Below, piece after piece: positions 1 through 11,300 of a stretch of DNA of 64,000 nucleotides. The DNA comes from Phoronis australis (Eukaryota > Phoronida > Phoronidae). The stretch spans positions 177,634 through 241,633 of the forward strand of contig NMRA01000354.1 of NCBI GenBank assembly GCA_002633005.1, written 5' to 3'. A program made the position numbers and the translations under genes. The notes under the pieces were generated by a model. That model had not been told where the DNA came from. It saw only the letters and a program-made list of their open reading frames with translations, and ran no database searches. The first letter of the stretch is position 1. Every line of letters begins with the position of its first letter.

Positions 1-794
1 CACCAGTGTGAATGTCCCTTAATTCTTGGTAAAGAATGGGTACTCTGTAGTTTCAACGGAAACAGTAATACATAACAAAAACATTAAAATACCAAATTCT
101 TCAAGCAGGCTGCTAGACTTGCTAAATATGAACAGTAAATTTAAAGCACAGTGTCTGTTGCAATGGGCCTGTAGAAGGCCTAAGTAACGTGTCAGCCTTT
201 TTGCTTCGCGTACTTTATTTCACACAATTCCAACACCACCGTCATATTTTTATTTTCATTATTTGAACTGCATTGGCTAAGCATTGGTCACATAGGTCAG
301 GCTATTGCACAAAATACGATTTGAAACTCGTGAGAACCCTCTCATGCATTTGTAGTCATTGGACTATTACTGGGAGGTTGTACAAATTAGTCCATAACCA
401 TGTAAGCCACACTCAGACGAGGCAGTAGGTTCGAGTCTCACTGGGACACACTGTCTGACCTTTGAGTCGGGTCTCCAGCTCCTCAGCTCGGTTTTAACTA
501 TATGTTAATAATGAAGCATAAAAATGGCTTCTGGTGATCAGTGCTATGAGCCTACGTGAGTGGCCTACATGCATCTGGTACAACATGTACCAGATCACCT
601 GCAATTATTTTTAAGCCTCACTCATCTAAGCATTTGGAACTTTGTCCAGTTTACGGTGCATGATTGCTTAGCAACCTCGTGCCAAACTTCTTTTTTGTGA
701 ACTCTCATTCGGTTATTGTGACTTATGGGAAGTCTGATGATAATTACGCATAGATGTTCATGTTGTGTGTTCATTCACCTTCCCGTGCTGCCAG
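1..794. other. Upstream VPS13 intron sequence, no gene recognised
   Basis: No reading frame here resembles VPS13 or another family. The one local structure is a perfect 10-bp inverted repeat with a 3-base loop at 573-595 (arms ATCTGGTACA and TGTACCAGAT). A sequence near 430-445 resembles a Pol III B box but has no matching A box or tRNA fold. Confidence 0.5.
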
Positions 795-1046
795 ACGGAT
801 AAGGAAAGCGTTGTTTAAGAAAAGTTCAAAAATGGAGAACGCTACTCTTGAGTCGAAATCCGAAAAAGATCAGGCAGGAGTGGAAAAAGATAGTAAACCA
901 AAAAAGAAAAACAAAAAGAAACATAAGAAGAAGGCAGAGGAGGATGTCGTTCCGTTGGAGCATGAGGATGGTGGCAGTGATGAGGAGTTTGAGTTTGACG
1001 AATCGAATTTTGAAATGGTTGATGAATCCGATCTTGCGGACACAAG
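795..1046 (+). CDS. Possible VPS13 exon: lysine-rich then acidic linker
   Basis: An open frame of about 83 codons follows a pyrimidine-rich stretch ending CCAG (791-794). It can end at a weak GT donor (1047, GTGCCC). The peptide is low complexity: a basic block with the core KPKKKNKKKHKKK, followed by an acidic block rich in D and E (GGSDEEFEFDES). Its start phase needs two bases from an upstream exon. Its end phase (two bases left) would join in frame to the exon at 2427 but not to the exon at 2241, so either splicing is alternative, or another donor or exon is involved, or the exon is spurious. I know of no counterpart in human VPS13A. It could also be an exon of an unrelated gene. Confidence 0.4.
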
Positions 1047-2240
1047 GTGCCCTCACTGCACTAACTGGTTTTGCTTTAACTGTCACTCTGTGTTGACATT
1101 TCCTCATTTTAATGTTGTAACCTCTTTGCTTTGGTATAAGTTCACTGTCGTTAATTTGAGTGCAACCATCCACTTTTCCTTGCTATCCTTAAAATCATAC
1201 CAGGAATGTCTGCAAGTGTACCTCAGATAATGTCAGGCATCTGTGACAGGTGTCTGTCTAGCTCCCCAAATGTACACCAGGGGGTGCTTTCAGAATGGAA
1301 ACTGATTAACAAAATATGATGTTATGTATTATTAAGTTTTGCATTGAGAAGAATTTGGGTGCAGTTTTGCTGAAAATAACCCGAACACCTGTGAAAATTA
1401 TAATCTGTTTATTACAGAGCTTTATCTAACACTTTGTTTCGTTTTGAGGAAACATTCAAAAATAATACAAGTTTAGCTCTTAAGTTAGCATTGGGAGGTT
1501 TTTAGGACAAGGGTCTACAGGTGTCTTTGTTGTAAATGTATGTAATTCCTGGTGTGTTTTAAGGGCCCAAAATTCACTGTGTTGAAAGTGAACTAGATGC
1601 TTTGGTGTGCAGGATAGATGTCATTAACAAGTATTCACCCTTCATGGTACAGAATGGTAAATGTTGTGGATTGTATTGTAGATTGTATGCAGTGTGTCTC
1701 TAGCATGCAAGCATGCACCTTCAACGTATAAAGAATCTTAGTGTAATTAGCTGCACATCTAAGTTATTTTTGTGGTATTCATTTTTAAATTTTACATTAT
1801 TTTGCTTTTGGATGACATTTTGTTACTCAGAATATATTATAGTTTCATATCATTTGAAATGTTGAGTGATTTGCATTATTGTTTGGTGTTATTTTATTTT
1901 ATTGTAATATTTTAGACTTGTTATTGCAATTTTGTTACAGTAACTGTACGGTTGTCTAATTGATTACAGTATGTAACTAAATGTCTGTTCAAAGATCTAT
2001 CAAGACCAGATGCATACTCACAGTTGCTATATATGTGATTGATTTTGCCATATCGCCACTATTTTAACAGGAAGTCAGACTTCTGCTAATTGCTTTTATA
2101 TGAGAAGCTTATAGGTCAGTTTATAATATAAACAAAAGTCGTTTTTCTTCGAAATAACCTTGAACTGTTCCTTTTATGTGGCGATACCTATAGCATGTTG
2201 TTTAGTTTACAATTGCTTCACTTGATTCAATGTGCCTCAG
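1047..2240. other. Intronic AT-rich sequence
   Basis: Nothing coding or repetitive is recognised here. The sequence is AT rich with many stops in all frames. It lies between the uncertain 795-1046 exon and the first exon I trust. Confidence 0.45.
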
Positions 2241-2349
2241 TTCCGCCAGGTCATAAACTGGCTAAGCCACCTGATTGGTTCTCAGTGACCTCTTCCGGCT
2301 TACAGACCAATCTAGTGTCTTCGCTGCTTGATCCAGCAGAACTGACTAA
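2241..2349 (+). CDS. VPS13A: VPS13 exon, VAB domain region
   Basis: The acceptor is TGCCTCAG (to 2240) and the donor GTGAGG is at 2350. The frame reads [19 protein letters not shown] and continues to LLDPAELT. The last two bases (AA) join the T at 2427 to make Asn, giving ...[13 protein letters not shown]. The intron after it is only 77 bp. Phase and composition support it; I do not recall an exact homologue for this stretch. Confidence 0.65.
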
Positions 2350-5300
2350 GTGAGGAAAATTTTGCATGTGTTCTTTGCCTGATTGTCCTTACCATTGTCT
2401 GATTGTGGTTTGTGGTCAAATTTCAGTAATGAAGAGAAGTCGGAAATGATGTTGAATCCCGGCGAGACCATTCTATACGCTTGGGAGAATGCACTGGGAA
2501 AACGTCTTCTGACATGGTCTTGTGGAAAGTACAGAAAGGGTAGCGATGATCTTCTTAAGGTATGTTTGACTGATAGTTTGATCTCCGCCCACGCAGGGTC
2601 AAGTCAGAGGTTACAGGTCACATTAAAGGGTCAAGTCAGAGGTTACAGGTCACATTAAAGGGACATTATGTGCGCGTGTGTGTGTGTGTGTGTGTGTGTG
2701 AAAACTCTTATGTTGTGTGCATGTTCTGTGGATTGTTTTAGGTATTTACTTGGAATCGGGCAATAGCTTTTTAGAAATAAGGTATGACTAGCCATTTTTC
2801 AAATTTCATGATGGTTCTAAGGTCCAGTGTGCGTTATAATGTAGTGAAAAATGTTTTAGTTGGGGGTGATGTGTTGCGACTCATTTTATGTCCTTGGTGA
2901 ATAAATTTACCGAATTCATCGGATTTGTTTTTTTTTCTTGTGTAGGATGGCATGGATGGGTTCTTTGTCGACTCTGACACCAAACTCTACTGGGTGTCGT
3001 TCCTTGATGGTATGCAGAGAGTACTGTTGTTCACTCATGATATCCTACTGGCTACGATGGCGCAAGAGGTTTGTCAAATCATGTGGCACTACATTTTACA
3101 CATACAGTAACAGTTTTATTCACAAGTTGTCGACCAGTCATTTGTTGTCTTAGGTTTGAGAGACTGGATTACCATTCTTGATGACCTGAAGGGAATTGGT
3201 AGTGATCACGGCTTGAAGTGCTCACTGGTTGGATATTTCCACTTGTTGGCATGTCTACCCTCTTGTATTCAATGCCATGAGAACCATGCTGTAAATAAGC
3301 CTTGTGTAATTTATACGTCATTTTTACCAAGCAAAATTTTACTGATGTTATTTTATCATTATCTGCATTTTCATCGCCTTTGTCCATGTCGCCACTGTTG
3401 TTCGCATCGTCATATGATCATCATCCTCCTCATCACCATCATCGTCATTATCATTTAATAGTCTGTGCTCAGTTTCCAGTCATACGGCTCATGCTAGCTG
3501 TGGTCATTTCTTTAGTTTAGGCTAATTTCCATCAATTTCATTGTTGCAGGCTGGTGAGCTAGAGAGAATAGAACAAGAGGTGGTGGTCTCTCTGCAAGGA
3601 CTGGGCCTGTCTTTGGTCGACAATTTCAACAGAATTGAGATCGCTTACTTGGGAATTACGAGGTAAGTGAACGTAAGATCATCATTACATCTTTGGTTCA
3701 CTTCCAGCTGGCCGTGTCGAAGATCATTGTTGAAACTGATTAAAAACAATGTGTTTTGTTTTACTCGGAATGCTTTTAACCGGAGTAGCTTCGTCAGTGC
3801 CCAGAACTGCTTTTCAATTTTTTATGCATTACCCGTGCCGTCACCCATTCATTGTTCAGACCAACCCTATAACTTAATTTGATCCTCACTCCTTTTTTAT
3901 CCCCACCTGAGATGTTTTCAGGAAGCTGAAAATAAAATAACCCACTTGAGATAATACTTGAGACTTCAAATACCCATCTTAGATGGCGGCGCGTCCCTAT
4001 ACCAAATCCTCTTATGTTGAGCTCACGGCACACTGACATCTCAGTCATCCCTTTCACGCACTCAAGTTTAGACTAAGCACAGGGATGCGTGGTGGATAAT
4101 ATTCTTGTTGAATATCGTTATCATTCATTGAACTGTACATGAGCTGACAAGTTTGTCACTCTCTAGCCTCTGTGTTAGTGATCTTGAGTGTTGCTTTGGC
4201 CTGGCTCTAGGATAACAAATCATGTTTGCTTGAAATATAACGTTATGCTGTGTTTTGAATCTGTTGACATTGATATTTTAACCTTCCACTGTTGTTCTTA
4301 ATGGAGTTAACACGCTATTACAGCATTGTGTATTGAAAATTAATGTTATTCTTTCTTTAAGGGTAACAAATTGAGACTGAACAGCTTTCAGTGACAGTAT
4401 AAGGTTGAAGGTTTTACCTTTCCATAGAAATTATTAATGATATTTCTATTTGCTTTCCGCATCAGCTCTGGTGTTATTTGGGAAGAGAAGAAGAAGAGAT
4501 ACAAAGCACTGAAACTCAAGTACAGTGAAGGTCTGGAGATGGCCTATCAGAGGTATTTGAATGAAGTCAACACAGGCAAGAAAGTTCATGGAAAGGTGGC
4601 GCTAGATGGTAATAAATTCGAGGTATGTAGTGCTGGGAATCAATGGTTATTGTTGACGAGGACAAAAGGTACTCGCCGAAAGTGTCTTTTTAAGCAGTTG
4701 AAAACCCTCCCTTTTGATGTACACTTTGTACCACTAAAAATAAACTGAACTTTGTTCTAATTCAGATAAGTCCTAAGCTTGATATTAACCAGGCATTGTC
4801 TGCTAAAACTGTTGGGCAAAACAATTACATTTATCATAAGTTTTATTAGTGCGTAATGTGTTTTACTGGGTCAAGAATATAGAATTAATAACAACCATTG
4901 ATAGCTCTTAGTTTCTGTCTGACAGTTATTTGGATTTCAGTTGACTGTTTCAGTTATGCTCTCTTCCAAGTTCTTTTCTTTCAAACTCTGTAGAACAGTC
5001 GATGTTCAGAGGGCAGAGTGTTCAGCAGCTCACTAATCATTGCCATCAACGCCAATAAAACAACTCCTAATCCTGAACTATACAGTTAATTTTTTGCTGT
5101 ACGAATAACACCGTTCATTATGAAGGTGGAGGGTAGTATTTTTAAAAGTTCATGAAATGCACAGTGTGCAAGCTATGAGAAAATTGCATAATGTGATGAC
5201 TCAAATTACAATACATGGTGGGACCTCTGGTGGCGATTGTCAAAGCAACTGGGTTGTGTCCTGCTGAAACGAATACATGCTATTTGTTTATAAAATTTCT

Positions 5301-8300
5301 CAAACACCAATTTTTTTCTTGTTTTGGCTGCCATGTATTCCCAACAAAAACAGATTGTTGTCATAAAAGTTAAAATTGCGATTCGGTATTAGTGAATTTC
5401 GTGAATTTGTTTTAATTTAAAAAGTTGTTCAACACCACAAGGAAAGCACTTACGAACCTATCACAGGGTGGCGATGTGTATGAGGTAGTCTGATGTTTCA
5501 GTTGTGTTGTATAATTATTGAGGTTTTGTTCATACATTTTACCTGTTGTTTTCACTTTAGTTAGCACTTCTAAAAGAATGTTTTGATATTGTATCATTTT
5601 CATTTCTAAACTAAAATCTTTTAAACAAATTTTGCTGCCATGCAAACCCAACTGGTTTTGTGTCATGTTTCCGTGTGGTGTCTAGATAGAATTCCCACAA
5701 GTCATTTACTTTTCCTTTTGCTGTGGAAAATCTCATGAATACATTACAAGAAGTCGTAATATCATTGAGAGATTGATTTCATTTCGATGTTTTCAAACGA
5801 GATAAGCTTCTTGATTTGATGTAAAAGTAATTTAAAGTAACTATCAGAATGATTGATGAGTATTATTAGTGAATATGTTTGTCACCAGGTGGATCTGGAG
5901 TCCATGACAATGATAAAGCCAAACAAGCGAAAGATCCGTCGCAGTTTCCAAGAGGGTGTCTGGCTGCAGTACAAGGCATCACCTCACCAGCTTCAGTTGC
6001 ATGCTAAGATCAACAGGATACAGGTATGACAACCAGGGCTTGGAATTTTTCTCTTTTAAGAGGATTTCCTCTTTTTGTGGTTTCTATTTCATCTTATTTG
6101 GTTTCCAGTTTCCTCTTTGTCTTCTCTTTTTGTATCATTGTTTTGCCTTTATTCATGCAAAAATCGTTTCTTGCAAGTTTAATTTTACAACACACAAAAA
6201 ACATTTCTATCATATAAGCCTAGCTGTAGAACGAACGACACACCACCTGAGAAATTTTCCTCTTTTTTGTCATGGGTCATTCCAAGCCCTAGACAACAAA
6301 GACTGTTCTGTAACTGCTGTGAAACCCCAGGTTATCTCATCCAATTTTGGACAGGGGCTGTCCCGCTGTAGGGTTTTGGTAAAATTGTGTGATTTTTCAT
6401 CTCCTGATTACCAAGAAGTTGATCCTGTTGAATGATTTTGATCCTGTTGTATAACGTTTTTGGAAAGAATGTTCCCTAATGCAGAAATATTTGGTCAAAC
6501 CTTATGCTAAGGTTTTTGTTAGGACTGTCGCCTTATTTAGCTGTAGCGTGAGGTTTAAACGGTTACTGGAAGTATCCGTGCTGCTCAGTTGTCAGGTCAA
6601 TGTTATATATTATTTAACTTTGAGCATGTTTTGTTTGAATGGTCGGCTTCACATGTGGCCATTGTCAGTTTTAAAACATGGTTCTGCACTTGGAGTTATA
6701 GCACATACTCTTAGATCACAGACAAATGTGTTGAGAAAGAACAAGATTTGTGACCTTTTGATCATCATTGAAGCACCTTTGTAGTCGGTATATCTGGCAT
6801 TGATAATAGTGTTCCTGATTGAGTAGTCAGTCCTCACATGAATACTGTCCGTCGCAAGTAGAACTTGTTGAATCTGCTATTGAAATAGACAGGTGTGAAA
6901 CTCCTGATTAGTGGACCTTTATTTTAGCTTTGCTTTTCCCTCCCCTCCCCAGGTCATCACCGTTTGTTCTACTTCCTAGGTCAGTGACCATTCTTGTTTC
7001 ACATACTTCAGAATCGATCAGAGACAATTGTCGTGACTGAAGTTGGAGCTGAACTTCTCAATGAAGGTGCAGTCACACACATCGTACCCCCCCCCCCCCC
7101 NCCCATGGCTACGAGCATGCAATGTTGGCGACTAATTCTCGTGTTGTTACATGTCATCTAACCTTCATTGTTTCCCCTTTCTAGCTGGACAACCAAGTGC
7201 CCAGCAGTGTGTTTGAGACAGTCCTGGCTCCCATTCCACCACCTAAGTCTGTGGCTGCAGAAAGTGGTAAGACTTTGTTATGTTTTTACTATTAAGCATT
7301 TTGTAAGAGTGGTTCAAACATGGTAGTCTACTGGTACCATAAGTTTCCAACACCTGCTTAATATGAAAGTATATGGTACTGAAAAGTAATTTGACATAGT
7401 GGCATGAAATTCCATATCATTTAGACTGATCACATGATTGTGGATTTCTCCTATGTGTCATTACCTGTCATAGCAGGTTATCTAACGGTATGATGGGGGA
7501 AACCGTAATCTGAAAATGTTTGACGCGTTCTATAATAATTATCTCCCCTCTCTCGTACTCTTTGACATATGGCGTAATAATTACCTCCCTTGTCTGTTAG
7601 TGCCCAAGCCCTTCACGGAGATGAGTGTTATGTTACGTAAGCATGAACACAGCCACGTGGCTCAGGTCAAGTACTGTAGTCTGTTGATACAAGAGATGTC
7701 AGTCAAGGTTGACCAGGGATTCATCAACGCCATGATCAGCTTCTTCTCGGGAATAGGACAGGAGAAGGAAATTGAGGTGAGGACGTGAGAGATGCATTAC
7801 ATTACCAATTCATCCCAACCATTGGTGCAGTGATGGTCAATTTTAAGGTTACGTAGGACTTTATCAATAAGTCTGTACATTTAGCCAAATATATACAAAA
7901 CTAATAATACCTGTAATACCTGTCATGGACAGGATCATTGGGGATATGCTGGTGCATTAATCCCCTCCCCAGACCATCCCCGTGACAGCAGAAGGCGCAG
8001 AACTCCAGGGCTGACATTGCCTGTAAGCATAGAATAGAATTTAACTCAGCAGTATATATTTTCTGAAAGTTGAAATTCAGTTAAAAACACCTGGACAAAA
8101 GTCGATCTTATTTAAATAGGGAAAATCTCATTTAGTCCCAAACTGGAATGTAACGTTACGCAAATGTAAAATATCCAAGTATTGTACTTGACATGAAAGT
8201 CATTCACTCTCTAAACACCTTTCTGTTTTTATTTTGAAAAACAAATAAATGAACTTTTGTTAATTGGCAATTAAAAAAAATGTGCGTAACGGCAACGCAA

Positions 8301-11300
8301 ATTGTTTGCGTAACGTAACACAAAAATGCGTAATATAACGCATGCGTGCGTCACCGTAACGCAAATATGCGTAATATCACACAAATCTGCATCATATCAC
8401 GCAAAAATGTGTCATATTACACCAGTGCGTAATGTGACGCATTTTTGCGTTATATCACGCACGCAAATTTGCGTTACCGTTACACACAAATTTTTAATTG
8501 CCAATTACCAAAATCTCGTTTATTTGTTTTTCAAAGCAAAGACAAGAATGTGCTTAGGAAGTGATAGTCTTTCGAACCAAGTCATTTTTTTAAAAAATAT
8601 CTGGATATTTTTCATTTGCGTCACGTTACATTCCAGTTCGGGACAAAATGAGATTTTCCCTATTTAAATAAGATCGACTTACAAATGAATATGTTAAATC
8701 TTGAATAATTGTGTAGAAACTAAGTAGTTGATTGCAATTTATTAATTTTTCTCCTAGGCTCAACAGTTTGAAGAAGACTGCAAGTACATCTCAAAGACAC
8801 TTGTAGACAGTGACGCAGGTCTGGCCTCAGTACAGGGCGGTGTCAAGAACTTCTATGAAAACCTTCACTTTTCTCCCATCAAGGTTTGTAGCCATTAAAC
8901 ACAGGCTGTCTCTCATTGTCATGAACGTTAGTGTAGGAACAAGGTGCAGGCCATTACTGGGCAGATCCAATTATGTCAGTTCACTAATTGATGCATGCAT
9001 ATGCTAATAAAGGCCAGGAAACTTAATTATCCCTGCAAACTATCTTGAAGATAATTGGATAGAACACTAATAAAGGTAACTATAAAGAGATTGAGTTCTC
9101 CTTAACAATGCAATCTCTGGTCTCTCTTAGAATAAATAGTGATGAGACTGGTTTTGACAGTGACTGCAAAGGTGATAGTGAACTATGTATCTCTTTTTCA
9201 TTGTTAAGGTCCACCTGAGTTTCTCTATGCAAGGCTCATCAGGGCAGCAGGCTTTGATTAACTCGCGTGTCGTCAACGTGTTTCTGCAGAGTGTGGGCGT
9301 TGTCTTGACTGATGTTCAGGATGTCTTGTTCAAGTATGTGCCAAATGCTGTTCATTGCTGAGCCTCGTTTTGGTGCCTGCAAGTTATGCACTATTGCATT
9401 AACCACTTGAATACCGTCTAAGAAACTAACATTGATTTAGACTAACTGCAGTGAAACTGGTCTTACCGTGTTCCTTGACATCATGGCATTATCATTGTGT
9501 TTCTGTCCTGCCCGTTGGTGTTTGACCTAATCCACTTCTAGAACTTTCAGTGTTCAAAACGCATCTCAAATATTTGAATATTAACTAAAGTAAAATAACT
9601 AATAGGCAGGTGGTCTGGTATTCTCTGCGGTGTACCAGGCATGCTTAGGCCACACAGTTGGGTCCATCGTGCTGATCAATGAATAGGCAAGACCACGTAA
9701 ATATAAAATTGGTCACATCTTGTACCTTTCCCAGACAGGAAGTGATTACTGGGCTCGCGGTGAGCTACTAATTTATTGTCGCTGAGCACTGAGCTTGTAA
9801 GCCTGTCTTGTCTTTTTTACCTCGTGTTTCTTCGCTCCTTTCAGACTGGCTTACTTTGAACGTCAGTACAAGTTTTACAACTTTGAACAGTTACAAGTGG
9901 AACTAACTAGCCATTATGCTAGTCAGGTAAGATTCTCACTTACTGTACAATACTGATGGTGGATAATTTGATTGAGCAACTTTTACGTATCAAGGACTTC
10001 TGCATTTTTCATCATACAAGCATCTTGCATAGCTTACCTGCTATTTCAAATCTTCATCTCCTATCTGCAGGCCATTAAACAGATGTACGCCATGGTGCTA
10101 GGCTTGGACGTGTTAGGAAATCCGTTTGGACTTATCCGCGGCATTGGCGAAGGAGTTGAAGCTCTCTTCTATGAGCCATATCAGGTTAGTATTCCTGGCA
10201 GTCCTATTGGACGTTGATAGGAACAACGTAGACAAGGACCTCATGAAGTGCTGGTTCCTATTTGTCTGTTCACCTCCTTGTTGTAGTGTATTTATTTAAC
10301 ATTTTCACTACGAATTTTGTTGTCTGAGGCCACTTAAATGGTCTAGTGTGCTACAAAATAGTAACGGTTGCTAAAATAATTTTTTGACAATTTTTTGTAT
10401 TGTTGCTGTGTTAGTCTTGTATTTATCGTGAACTCTGTAGAGTTTCCGTTTTTGACATTTGCATTGCATTCTGTTGTGAGCAATACTCTATAATAGTAGT
10501 GATGTTTAGCCAAATTATGATCTGACTGTTTAACATAAAATGCAGTTCAAATTCTAGTGCTAGCTGCCTATGTGCCATCGTTGCCAGTATATTTCACCAG
10601 TAATGCATACTTGCAGGGTGCTATACAGGGACCAGAGGAGTTTGCTGAAGGTCTTGCTCTTGGCATGAGAAGTCTTCTGGTGCAAGGAGTTGTGGGTGAG
10701 TGAATATGTCTGCTTCAAACAGATAGCAGAAAACTACTTGAATAACCGGAAGTATTCAACAGGGGGAGCTAAGGTGGTGAATTGAGTAAGTGAAGAAGCG
10801 AATCAGGGTTGGAGTTAGCAATGAGAGGTCACTGTCACCTTGTGTCCCTTTTCCATGCTTGTGCAGATTACAGTTAAACAATGTTTTCAGTGGGAAATGG
10901 GCACGTCAAGTAACCTGTTGTGTACTGTCACAGAGGTTGCAATTAATGAATTCTCCTGGGTCAGTCAGACCAAACTTACTGAACATTTCATTGTTTCTCT
11001 ATGACTTTGTGTCTCACAAACCAATCAAATGTTTTAGTCGGTTGACCTGTCTGGTGAGTGAATCAAGTGCAACCATACTTGTTTAAACGCATAGTAATTT
11101 AAGCTATCTTTACTAAGACTGTCTATGTTTTGTAATTTCTAGGGAGCTTTCATGTACATAGTTTACGAAGTTTTTTGTTGGCTCCATCTTGTCCTGTTTG
11201 TGTATTACAAAATTTTGTCCATAGGTGGTGCTGCTGGTGCTGTATCACGCATCACTGGAACTCTGGGTAAAGGAGTGGCCACGCTGACCTTTGATGATGA

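Noticed and set aside
420-470. tRNA or SINE at the left edge
   Set aside because: GGTTCGAGTCT resembles a B box, but no A box or paired arms are found upstream.
8326-8667. 113-codon plus-strand open frame
   Set aside because: It is an effect of the repeated GCGTAA/ATCACGC motifs inside the palindrome, and is absent as a gene in the symmetrical arm.
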